Shown here: one piece after another, positions 1 through 9,468 of the stretch | How positions within the stretch are numbered: position 1 is the first letter of the stretch | Layout: every line of letters begins with the position of its first letter | From: Haplosporangium gracile | Taxonomy: Eukaryota; Mortierellomycota; Mortierellomycetes; Mortierellales; Mortierellaceae | Length of the DNA stretch: 14,580 bases | Direction: 5' to 3' | Assembly: GCA_015499985.1 (NCBI GenBank) | Contig: JAAAUF010000997.1 | Location: forward strand, 1 to 14,580 | The notes under the pieces: model-generated | Seen by the model: the letters and a program-made list of their open reading frames with translations, nothing else | What the model was told of the DNA's origin: nothing | Database searches by the model: none | Translations under genes and position numbers: made by a program

Positions 1-186
1 AAAAGAAGGAAAAAAAACTGAAAAAGAGCTCAAACAAAGTCAAAAAAAAAAAGGGTAGTCAGGGAGAGTGACCAATGAACGATGGGCATCGCATATCCAT
101 CATGTGACATGTAGTCATATTGCTGTATCCAACACCATACTCAAAAAGTCAATCATGCAAACCCAGAACAAGATACAATACTCGCG

Positions 187-192
187 TTTATT
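187..192 (-). terminator. Candidate poly(A) signal of the gamma-COP gene
   Basis: An AATAAA hexamer on the minus strand, about 100 nt downstream of the gamma-COP stop codon, sits in an AT-rich context. Position and sequence fit a cleavage and polyadenylation signal. The rest of 1-293 is A-rich 3' flank with no gene seen. Confidence 0.45.
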
Positions 193-259
193 GTTTTTAA
201 TATTTGTAAAAAAAAAGTCGTGATCAGAGCTAAAACCATTCTCCTCTCTCTCTACTACT

Positions 260-280
260 CTCCATGCTCCATGCTCCATG
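260..280. repeat. Three tandem copies of a 7-bp unit (CTCCATG)
   Basis: CTCCATG occurs three times head to tail without mismatch, just beyond the gamma-COP stop codon and so inside the presumed 3' UTR. It is a short tandem repeat with no assigned role. Confidence 0.8.
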
Positions 281-293
281 ATATAATGTATAT

Positions 294-3200
294 TTAAGCA
301 ATGGCGCCAATCATCACCTGGCTGACTTCAGCATTGGCAGAGCGGATGCCCAGCTGCAAGGTCACACCCGTTGAGGAGTCATAAGTCATGCGGCAGCGAG
401 CCAAGACTCGGACACCGCCAATAAAGATACCTGACAAGATCATCGTGTGCACATTCGATCCCTGCACATTGCCCGTGTTCTCCAATGCCTGCATGCCCAA
501 CAGCGCAATCAAGTCGCGGCACGCCTCCTGAAGTCCTGGTGAAGACGTCAATGCCAAAGTCTCAACAACCTCATTCTCACCTCCCAACTCCTCCCAGGCC
601 TTGTTAAAGCTAGGAATGTAGGATGGCAGGACAAAGTCGGCAATCGCCAGCGAAACTTCCTCAACCTGGTAATCATCCTCGAATCCTTCCTCATCGGGCT
701 CTCCTGTTTGAGGATCGCAATCCTTGACAATAAACTTGAGCTCGTTTGTGAACGTGCCTATTTCATGAGGTGGATATAAATCAGTATCAGAGTAACTAGC
801 CATAATATGACTTGAGCATTTTCACCACAAAATATAGGCAAAGAAGAAGCTTACATTCGGGATAGTCGTCGAGGACGGTTCTCTCGTAGGCGACATAGGC
901 GACGCCAGGAACATCGTAGACCAGCTGGGGTGCAGGAATCAACACCTTCTCCACCAACGAAACATCGTCGTTATCGGGGGTCATCAACACGTTCACATCC
1001 TCCAACACACTGTCGTTCAAAGTGTTCTTGATGTTAAACTAGAACATTAGAGAGAGACAAAACAGCATTATTAGCCGCGTATCTATAAACCAAGCAAAAA
1101 AAAAAAACTGATCGAAATAAGTGACAGACGATTCGTACCTGGAAGACGACGTGGTGAGAGAAGACATGTTTGACGCAAGAGACAACGTATTCGGTCTCGG
1201 ACTCGGTCAACTCGTCGGGCTTGGCGGTCGACTTGAACAAAGGTCCAAACGAAGCAAACTCGGGCACCTCGGCCAACTTTTGGGCATACAGTGCCTGCTG
1301 ATCGAGAGAGGGTGCGCTTGAGATGGTGGGGCGCGAACCAGCGCCGTTTGAAGCACTTCCAGAGTGAGGGGGCGAGTTGGAACGTCCTCCGAGGCTGGGG
1401 AGAACGCCGCCCAATTCCTGTGTGCCACGCTCCTGTTCGTCCTGACGGGAAATCTTGGGAACAGCGGACAAGTCGAAGGGAGTGTCAGCCATCTCGGGGT
1501 TGGAGACATATGTGAGAAGCTGACGCTCAAGGTATGCAAGAGCATAGGTCGAGTCTATCCCACACAAGAAAAAGTCATTATTAGATGTCGTCGCTTTCCA
1601 ACAATCGCATATCATATCGAATTCAAAAACGCAAAAGTGCTTACCATCCTTGACGTAGCCCTTCTCATCACCAGTCTTGATGACGTTCAGGTACATAGTG
1701 GCTCTATCACGGACTTCATCATCAGCATCATCCAAGCAGCGGCTCAAAAGGACCTTAACGCTCTGCTTGACAGCTTCATCCTCAACATTCACACCAAACT
1801 TGGCCAAGGCGCTGACGGCAGCTCCACGGACAACGGCGTTCTCGAGGATGACGCGATTGTAGATGTAGCGGATATATTTGGTGGGCTGGGGGCACTTAGG
1901 ACCCTCGACTCCGAGCAAGTGCAAGATCTTGACTGACAACTTCGAGTACTCGCAGTCTTCGATGATCTCACACAAGTGTGAGAGAGCAGCTTCCTTGGAC
2001 TCGGGAATGTATTTGACAAAGTTGAAGATCGCCTCTACAACGGCGCGCTTAAAGTCGTAGCCGCCGTCGTCACGGAGAGCACCGCTCAAGAAGCTCAACA
2101 TGACGTGGTGCTTGGCGGGGAACTTGATGCAGAGCGAGCCAACGGCCTCGACAACCAAGACCTTGGATTCATCCGTGATCTCTGACATGAATCCACTAAT
2201 CTGCTTCATTAAGCGCTCGACAGAGGCCTCGTTACCGGTCTTCAAGAGGGTGGTGATGGCAAAAGTCGAAATGCTCCTGTTCTGATCAGTGATCATATTC
2301 TCCATGTCAATGTTGCAGGGGGCGACGGCAGCGGGCTGGGTCATGGCCAGCTTGTTCAAGGCGCGAATGGCGGCGAACTTGATGCTGGGTTTGCCGGAGG
2401 AAAGGAAGTTTTGAAGGGTAGTGACGGCAGGGAACAATTCCTTGGCTGTAGCATCCTTGATCTCGCAAATAGCCTTGGCAGCCTCCAAGTTGACCATCTC
2501 ACTCTTGTGGCGCAACCATCCCTCCAACAACTCATATACCGCGCGGGTCGAGCTATCATGGTCAATTGGGAAGTATATGTTGTTAGTAGGAAGATCACAT
2601 AAAATCAGATCATCCACAAAGCTCGAGACAGCAATCAACGCTTTACCTAGGATCCTCCTCCATGACCTTACAGGCGTAGCGGACCAAGAGACACTGAGCA
2701 AAGGGCGAACGAAGGACAGAGCCGCTCATGCCGCTCTTGGCAGCATAGTTCTGGACCAGCTTGGAGACGGCCATGCGATCCTTTTGACGAATGGCGTACA
2801 AGAGACCGAGGGCGTGATACTGAACAATATTGGAGTTAGAGACGGCGGTGTAGGTCTGGGGTGCGCTGCCACCGAACGAAGTGACATAGGAAGTGGCGGC
2901 TGAGACGGCCGACTGGGGCTTGGCGTTGATGGCCTCCTGTGCCTCATTCGCCCACCGCTTCACGACCTCACGAGCAATGGCGTACAAGTGGTAGGACGAA
3001 ACCAATGCAGCCGATGAGACCTTGGCGTTCTTGTCCACAATAGCCGCCTTCAAAAATCGCTCCAATCCCTGCAGCATTGATGCCTATATTAATGATTCAA
3101 TTAAATATGCGTCAGTTTGCTTTTGTTAAACAGGGCCGTTCCACGTGTCGATCGATATAAATGTTAAATAAAAAAAATAGTAAGGGACTTACATCGGTAA

Positions 3201-4035
3201 TCTTGCGAAGAACTCTGATGGCATTGGCGCGGTACATAACCTCGGAAGTGGGCTGCATGTCCTTCATCAAACTGCTGGTGACCATGATAACATCCTCGGC
3301 AACAGTCGAAAGCTCCTTGATAACTAGGTATACCATTTGACGCAAAGCCGACTATGATAATGAACATGTTGCAAGGCAGAAAAAAAGAAAATTGAATCGG
3401 TTAGTTGAGTTTCTGAAAAGGCCAAGGGAAGGCGCGCGGCTTTTTTTCATTAGAAAATAGACAATAGATCAGATCAGACTCTAGAAAATGCCACGTATTG
3501 GGTGTCTCGTTTGTCTTTTGTCGTTCGTTGTTTTGTTGATGTAAGCTAGAAGATCGTGAATGTGCATAGCAAAAAACAAGAGCGTATCAAGAAAAACTTA
3601 CGTCCTTGGACTGGAAGAGCTTTGTAACGCTGAAGAAGAGCTCAGTAGCCTCGGTGGTGCCAAAGGTCTCTCCCAAGGAGATAAGGTAGAGGATCTTTGT
3701 GAGGAGTGCACGGCATTTACGGGCATTGATAGGCGACTCGTTGAAGACGCGCGCCTCCTGCAGCACAGTCGTCTTGTCAAAGTAGTGGTGATAGCCTATC
3801 CTGCCTATGGTGAGTAGAAGAGATGTAGCCATTGCCAGGATAAAAGGCGATTAGTTTTACACTTTTCATCATCTGCCCTGCGTCCTTCATCTGTTTTTAA
3901 CAGCTTCGTTGCACTGGCTAGCCTTGTGTTCTTTTCTTGATGACTTGATGTGCGACGAATAGCAACATAACGTGTGTGTAGGTGTGAGTGTTATATTTTA
4001 CCAGAGTCTTCATCTCTTTTGGAGTAACTCATCAT
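294..4035 (-). CDS. SEC21: Coatomer subunit gamma (COPI coat, Sec21/COPG), 8 exons
   Basis: Gamma-COP is a core subunit of the COPI coat, which drives Golgi-to-ER and intra-Golgi vesicle transport in the cytosol. Exons read down the minus strand: 4035-4002, 3804-3602, 3351-3193, 3083-2647, 2552-1645, 1554-1139, 1038-855, 757-294. All introns are GT-AG and the joined frame stays open for 934 residues, close to yeast Sec21 and longer than the roughly 874 of animal COPG. Family-typical stretches are visible: [16 protein letters not shown] (about residue 23), [26 protein letters not shown] (about 172), [32 protein letters not shown] text, [28 protein letters not shown] and [17 protein letters not shown]. 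The N-terminal two thirds is the adaptin-like helical solenoid. A Ser/Pro/Gly-rich linker (about 610-650) leads to the gamma appendage domain with [20 protein letters not shown]. The start lies in a 34-nt first exon beginning Met-Met; either Met (4035 or 4032) could initiate. The family call is secure; the exact first exon is slightly less so. Confidence 0.96.
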
Positions 4036-4688
4036 GTAGGAGAGTAATCAGTCGAGAGGTGTAAAAAATAAGACAACAGGGGTGTGGGTAAAGGGTGTTG
4101 TTGATCGCGCGTTTGATGGGAACAGGGGAGGCGAGGTGATGTGTGTTCAGCACGCAATACGCAGTGAGAAGGAAAGGAGGCGAGAGAGATAGATAGAGAG
4201 AGATGGAGAAGGAGGAGGCGAGATGAGTGAGCGTGTGTAGGCGCAGAAGACGAGAGGAGGATTTAAGCGATGAGGAGAAGTGAGGATGTGAAAGTGACGA
4301 TATCTAATTTGGACTTGACACGTCGACTGAAGCGGGAGGGGAAAGGACTGACAGCCAGCCCAAAGAGAAACAGCCGTCCTGGACGAGAGAAAAGATTTGA
4401 CCTTTTCAATTCAAACATCAATCCTTATATATCAATTAGCGAGGTACTAAGATACGCACGTGACATTTGCCCAGATTCACGAATCTGTCGCCTCGTACTT
4501 TTTTTATTTCGCCCCTCACCCGCTTTGTTCACCTTTCTCGTCATCACCCTCACCACTTCTCACGACTCTCCACTCGACACCGCTCGCACGCAACAGGCTT
4601 CTTCTTCTTCTTCTTCTTCTTACTTCATTTCGTTTTCCTCACTCCAAGTTCTCTTTTTTTTACTCTCTTACACTACATACATATACAA
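4036..4688. promoter_or_regulatory. Divergent promoter between gamma-COP (-) and the small membrane protein gene (+)
   Basis: This 653-bp interval separates two start codons that face away from each other, so both promoters must lie in or near it. Purine-rich DNA at about 4160-4262 (GAGAGA and AGATAGA runs) is a pyrimidine tract when read in the gamma-COP direction. A matching pyrimidine-rich tract at about 4530-4675 precedes the plus-strand start. Such tracts are common just upstream of fungal start codons. A TATATATC at 4426-4433 is a possible TATA-like element for the plus-strand gene. The open frames here are low-complexity and I do not regard them as genes. Confidence 0.55.
4598..4620 (+). 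repeat. (CTT)n trinucleotide run in the 5' leader
   Basis: Between seven and eight uninterrupted CTT units lie about 70-90 nt before the start codon at 4689. The run forms part of the pyrimidine-rich leader and is probably transcribed 5' UTR or core promoter. Confidence 0.8.
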
Positions 4689-5695
4689 ATGTCATCCTAC
4701 CAACCCATCGATAACGACTCCCAGTCCTGGTCCTCGCATGATGTCCTCTTCGGAGGTTCAACTGACCAGGTAAACCTACCTACCCGCTCGTCTGTGCTTC
4801 CAAAAATATAAAACCGTTCTCTCTATAGCGCCGCCTCTTTTCTTTTGTGACAGCAGGAAGAAACGCACTTCAGAATGCTCTTCTTCAAGGATAAAGAAGA
4901 CAGTTGAGGAAGAACACTACTCCTCTTAGGAGCAATACAGGTCTTGGCACAAAAAAAATGATTATAGCTGGTGTCTCTTCCCGCCAAAGCATAAAGATAA
5001 AATAATCTGTCAGTTGGTGCGCAAGCGCGCAACATCCCAATGGACCAAAAACACACGTGAAGGGGACAAGGAACCCTGTCAAGAAAAAAATAGTCGAGCC
5101 AGATGACTTGTTGTACCTTGAAAACCTTACATCTCTATCTCGCAACTGATCTTCTTTTTTAAACCACGATTCTTGCTTGAATAGGAACGGATGGTCGAGC
5201 AGGGAGCAGGTACGATCAATATCTCAGGAACATGACACAGCAACGCCACGCAACGGACATTTTTGTGTTTTTTCTATTTTTTCAGTACCACTCGTGAACG
5301 GGACAAACTTGTTTCTCGAAGGAGAATATAACAGGAGCAAGATTCTTGATCAAGAAACCCATGCTGATACTTTGCTTCTTGTTGGGAACAACTGTTTTTC
5401 TTTTAGGCATCACGGTGCTGATCTTTGTGTCGTTGACGCTTCTGTTCTCGATTATCAACACCCACAAGTCAGGAGCACATTTCGTGCTGGGCCTTATCAT
5501 CACTGGATTCGCATTATGCCTAGGACACTTGGTACGAGACAACAGTTGATTCACTCGCCGTTGTTTAATTGGGCAGGATGAAAATGACCTTTGAACGCGC
5601 TTTTACTAATTTATTTTACTCTTTTCCAATGACCTCCTTCTTGCGCACATTTGGATAATATCAGCTCAGAGCATGGAGAAATGGCGATTTGGGTA

Positions 5696-5727
<32 letters not shown>

Positions 5728-6060
5728 TTTTCGCACTGTTGAGCATAAGAACATGACACGTTTGCGATTTTGCGGTTTTCTACTACTCTGAAGTACTAAT
5801 GGCTCCTCATCATTTTTCTTTTTTTTTTTACTTGACATTTCGAACTTCATAGATCCGAAGTTCAAGTACTTTGTAAGTCAACCTTTGACAGGATCAGAAA
5901 TTCTAAACAGTATTTGAGATTTACACCTTGTAAAGACAAAAACACTGATGTACTTTTTTCTTCTTTTTTTTTGGGCATTGTTCTCGTCTTGTAGATCCTT
6001 ACTCAGACCGTCCTTCTCACGCTTCTTTGCATCATTGCCAACATTTACTTTTGGCAGTAG
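4689..6060 (+). CDS. Small three-helix membrane protein, 6 exons, family not recognised
   Basis: Proposed exons are 4689-4769, 5185-5209, 5335-5531, 5665-5692, 5853-5872 and 5995-6060, giving 138 residues with the stop at 6058-6060. A polar N-terminus (about 43 residues, starting MSSYQPIDND) is followed by a long hydrophobic segment (about 44-76), a second (about 83-101), a charged stretch RAWRNGDLDPKFKYF (103-117) and a third hydrophobic segment (118-136). It is therefore an integral membrane protein, in an unknown compartment. The first two helices and the HL-x-AW-x-G motif faintly recall TMEM230/TMEM134 proteins, but the third helix does not fit and I do not assign it. Exons 4-6 join cleanly and each keeps the hydrophobic frame. 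The acceptor of exon 3 is the weak point: the strongest-looking acceptor (5284-5285) leads into a stop or a non-membrane frame, so I chose AG at 5333-5334. Confidence 0.7.
5705..5731 (+). repeat. Poly(T) tract of about 27 nt in an intron
   Basis: An uninterrupted run of about 27 T lies in the intron between exons 4 and 5 of the small membrane protein gene. It is likely to vary in length and to be error-prone in sequencing. Confidence 0.85.
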
Positions 6061-6148
6061 TCACATAGCACTGTTATTGTCTTCATGGATTCACGGGATA
6101 ACATTCAGCACAGTGCTGTTCTCACGAGTTTGCCAAACACAGCAGCAG

Positions 6149-6154
6149 AATAAA
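6149..6154 (+). terminator. Candidate poly(A) signal of the small membrane protein gene
   Basis: AATAAA lies about 90 nt after the stop codon at 6060, in an A-rich stretch, at an appropriate position for 3' end formation. Confidence 0.45.
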
Positions 6155-6192
6155 CATAAAATAACAACATTAGGAACTACACTTACGATGGA

Positions 6193-6207
6193 GCAATAAT
6201 TTATTGC
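6193..6207. terminator. Palindrome with poly(A)-signal-like sequence on both strands, between convergent genes
   Basis: GCAATAATTTATTGC has two perfect 7-nt arms around a single T. Read on the minus strand it contains AATAAA (6205-6200), about 92 nt past the stop of the RsfS-like gene. Read on the plus strand it contains AATAAT. It sits between two converging genes whose stops are only about 236 bp apart, so it may serve 3' end formation in both directions. Confidence 0.4.
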
Positions 6208-6296
6208 ATGTTTTTTTTTTCTTCTACGCATCTTCTACTCATCCGCTTGCGAAAAACAAGCAAGTATCTCGCTCTCCCTCTCTCTCTCTGTCTTTT

Positions 6297-7619
6297 CTAC
6301 CACTTGACGACATCCGACAAAGGAATATCTCTCTCGCTCCTCCGACCCCTCTTTCCATCCTCGCCCTTGGATCGTCCATGATCCTCCTTCCAACTCTTTG
6401 TCATCTTGCCCTTCACATCCTCCCACGAGATCTCTTCCACATCCTTCATCTTCAACGGGTTCTTGACACTTGCCCACAGTCCCTCAAGGTCACGTTCTTT
6501 CCGGGCCTCGGGGGTCATAAAATGAATCACGACGGATCCGGCGTCAATCACGACCCAGTCGGACGTGTCTCGACCTTCCATAACGGGTGGGCTTGTGCTT
6601 GGCGATGTCTTCTTCAACTACATTTCGATTGTATACAAAACAAAAGGAGAGTTTAGCATTGTGTAATGTCAATGTCATGCCCGTTAATTGTGGATTAATC
6701 TCCGCGTTAGACAAAGGAAAACAGCACTGTAGACTTCATCAGCAACGTTCCCCAAATGCCTCTCACTCAACCCCTCTGCAATAACCATCCAATTGGTCCA
6801 ATCGCACTTGTCCCGCATATCGATCACCTTGATATTACGTGCCCGCTCCGACTCCAACAACTTCACCAAACCCGGGATCGAATCTGGCGTGTATTCTGGC
6901 TCTCCTGCTCCTGCTTGTTCGTCAGTAGTGCCGTCAGGGGAGCGTTGAGCGTTCTTTTGCCAAAGCGGAACAAATGCCTCGTCTTCCTGATCAGCCGAAG
7001 GAGTAGCCTTGTCGGGGTAGGATTCATCCACGAACCATGAGAACTCATCCTCAGACCGCGGCTTATCCGACAACAGCACCGATGTCGATGTCGATTCTCC
7101 TTCCTTACCGCTCGCCTTCTCGCTGAACTCCTCGAAATCCTGCTCATTGTCCGGGTGAGACTTCAGGCTCAACCCCTCAATCTCGTGATCGTGTGGGTAC
7201 AATTCCGGAAAGTCCTTGGGATCAATGGTTTCTAACCCTTCGTTCCCGACCATCAGATCGTCGTCATCTGTCAGGAGTGCTTTGTTGATGTTATTCACAG
7301 CATTTTTGATTGGGATCTCGTCGTCATCTTCTTGTTCCTGTGATCTTGCTGAGGAAGCAGCGGTGGGTTTGGCAGGGTTGTGGATGTTGGCGTGGTTGTG
7401 GTGGGATTCGAATTTGCGGAAGAGAGTCGGTGTTGTTGTGTACCATGCTCTTGTCGTTGATGTTGATAGGGTCTTGTTGGTGGTGGTAGTGGCGGTGGTG
7501 GTGATACGCGCTGTTGTGGAACGGGAGGGGTGGAGAAAGGTGCAGAGGTGACGACTGTTTGTAGTCGTTGTTGTCAGGGCCTTTCTTCCTGCACGGCCGA
7601 ATGATGATATGTTGAGCAT
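6297..7619 (-). CDS. rsfS: Mitochondrial ribosome silencing/assembly factor, RsfS (Iojap/MALSU1) family, 2 exons
   Basis: RsfS-family proteins bind ribosomal protein uL14 on the large subunit. In mitochondria (MALSU1) they act in large-subunit assembly and block premature subunit joining. Exons are 7619-6723 and 6617-6297, giving 405 residues. The RsfS domain spans about 247-345: IKVIDMRDKCDWTNWMVIAEG, then ERHLGNVADEVYSALKK across the junction, then the hallmark EGRDTSDWVVIDAGSVVIHF and an ERDLEGLW tail motif. The N-terminus is rich in Ser, Thr and Arg with few acids (about 1-75), as in a mitochondrial targeting peptide. About 80-245 is acidic, low-complexity and unassigned, and the C-terminus is a charged tail. 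Frame continuity requires the donor after the Ala codon (intron begins GTTTTC), which is non-consensus; the nearby GTGCTG donor would break the domain. No Atp25-type C-terminal region follows the domain. The family call is strong; the N-terminal extent is less certain. Confidence 0.9.
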
Positions 7620-8486
7620 TGCTTATCCCGTAGATATGTGTCGACTCTGGATCTTCCTTGATATGTACTTGAGTAATAAACGGCAAAGGATGGTAAGTTG
7701 TTGTTGTTAAAAAGGGGACGGGGAATCAAAGGATGGAAAAAAAAATGGGTATATCGCCAACGGGTCAAAAAAAAGTGATCAGCAGGGAGCGTATTCAATC
7801 GTTGGGACTGCCAAAAATCACAAAAGGAAGTTTTTCTTTTCTTCCTCTTCCCTTTCATTTCAAAGCCACCTTCTCGAGCATAAATAACCGCTAAACCAAG
7901 ATGATCAACGAATCAACCATTCCACTCCCCTTGATGCTGTACTAGGATCCCACATTGGGTCCATGTCGCTCGGCTGGTAGGGAAAATATTATATATTTTC
8001 TCGCCGGACAATTTGTGGGAGTGGAAGAGCATGGCTATGTATATAGTCGCCAGGCCATGAGTCCGACTCGGTTGATATCTTTCTCTACAGCCGGATTGGA
8101 ATTTGGCATTTTGGTATATTTCCCTCTCCTCTCTCTTTACAAACAAACAAAAACAAACAAAAAACATAACAACGCCAACGATAAGAACGTGTTTGGATGT
8201 GTGTGTGCGTGTGAAATGTGTAATGCAGATAAGCGTGGTGCCGATGAGGAGTTGCTCCTGCGTGTGCTGGATTATGCGTATTCTTTTTTTATTTTTTTAT
8301 GTAATTTTTTTTTCATCCGATGTGTATGTATGTACAAGAAAAAATTGTCGCAACCGCGCACTTTTCCCGCCGTTGCTGCTGCTACTCTTTTGCTAAAGAG
8401 TTTCGCTGATTTTTGGTGACAATGGCGATGATGGTGGCGGTGGTGATTGTGATATTGTTATTTTTTTTGCCGAGTCGAATCCAGAC
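7620..8486. other. Intergenic region between the RsfS-like and peroxidase genes
   Basis: This 867-bp interval holds the promoter of the RsfS-like gene at its left end and the 3' flank of the peroxidase gene at its right end. It contains A- and T-rich runs (for example 8142-8170 and 8283-8312). An AATAAA hexamer on the minus strand (8293-8288), about 195 nt past the peroxidase stop, may be its poly(A) signal. A coding-like plus-strand stretch at about 7946-8112 is discussed in the findings but is not annotated as a gene. Confidence 0.5.
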
Positions 8487-9468
8487 TTAAGCGCGGAGGA
8501 GCTTCTCGACATCCTTGGCGATGGTCTCGGGGGTGGAGACAGAGGCATAGCGCTCATAGACGGTACCGTCCTTGGCGATCAAGAATTTTTCAAAGTTCCA
8601 CTTGATGCGGCTCATCATCAACGACTTCTTCTGGGCCTTCAGGTAGGTGTAGACGGGATCCTCGTGCTCGCCGTTGACATCGATCTTGGCCATCAGGGGG
8701 AACGTCACTCCAAAGTTGACCTGGCAAAACGACTCGATCTCTATTTAAGGTGTAGTTGTATACACAAAAGGACTAGTGTCAATGCGTTGTAATTATGGTA
8801 CACCAAGATATGCAAACAACGTTCGGTGGTGTTGGTGTTGTCGAAAGAGAGAGCTGTTGAATCGTCATCATACCTTCTTCATTGCCGGGTTCCTATTAAT
8901 GGGTGATTCAGAGAGAAGAAAGAAAAAATGTCAGTGCACCTGAGATGGAGGGATGTGTCCAACCGACCGAGTGCCAGTCAAAATGAGGGAATATGAAAAG
9001 CGTCATTTTCATGTTATCGCTATCATTGTCGTTGCCACTACAACTGCGAAGAAGAAAACAATGTCTACTGGTAGACATTATCCACTTGCAGCAACAACAG
9101 CAACAGTAACTGTCATGAACCACTCTTCAAACGCGCAACAATTAAAAATGTGAACAGCATGCCGACAGAGAATCATCGTCATAAAGAGACTGACTGGTTG
9201 CGCAGCAAGCATATGTACGAAGAGTAACAAAAGAAATAGCTGTTTTTACCTGGCCGCCGAACTGGTTGCAGGGGAAGCCGAGGATGACGAAACCTTCGTC
9301 CTTGTACTTCTTGTAGAGCTCCTCGAGGCCGGCGTACTGCTTGGTGAAGCCGCACTTTGAGGCGACGTTGACGACGAGGACGACTTTGCCCTCGAACTCC
9401 TTCATGGAGATCTCCTGCTGCTTCTTGTCCTTGGCGGCCAATGCGAAAAAGTTGGGAACAGCAGCCAT
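8487..9468 (-). CDS. gpx: Thiol glutathione peroxidase (thioredoxin-dependent type), 3 exons
   Basis: It reduces hydrogen peroxide and lipid hydroperoxides. Cys-type family members generally use thioredoxin rather than glutathione. Exons are 9468-9250, 8892-8874 (only 19 nt) and 8740-8487, giving 163 residues, the usual length. The peroxidatic residue is Cys39 in [12 protein letters not shown]; the conserved [10 protein letters not shown] block carries Cys67; EPGNEEEIESFC supplies Cys85, the resolving cysteine of the yeast Gpx3-like class; and IKWNFEKFL gives the active-site Trp127 and Asn128. There is no selenocysteine: Cys39 is a normal cysteine codon. No clear signal or targeting peptide precedes the fold, so the protein is probably cytosolic. 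The frame is open upstream of the chosen Met, but a TATA box lies inside that extension and argues for the start at 9468. Regulation by oxidative stress is expected from the family, not shown here. Confidence 0.97.

Noticed and set aside
1207..2903. Many 60-190 codon open frames on both strands inside the gamma-COP gene
   Set aside because: They are shadows of the conserved gamma-COP reading frame.
4456..4464. CACGTG E-box in the divergent gamma-COP/membrane-protein promoter
   Set aside because: The hexamer also occurs inside introns near 3141 and 5053, and about three to four copies are expected by chance in a window this long, so its presence in the promoter carries little weight.
5177..5581. 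134-codon plus-strand frame overlapping exon 3 of the membrane protein gene
   Set aside because: It is histidine-rich and typical of a shadow frame; the other frame gives three coherent hydrophobic segments and a clean C-terminus.
6684..6722. Read-through of RsfS exon 1 to the stop at 6684
   Set aside because: This would cut the RsfS domain in half, whereas splicing to 6617 restores the conserved domain exactly.
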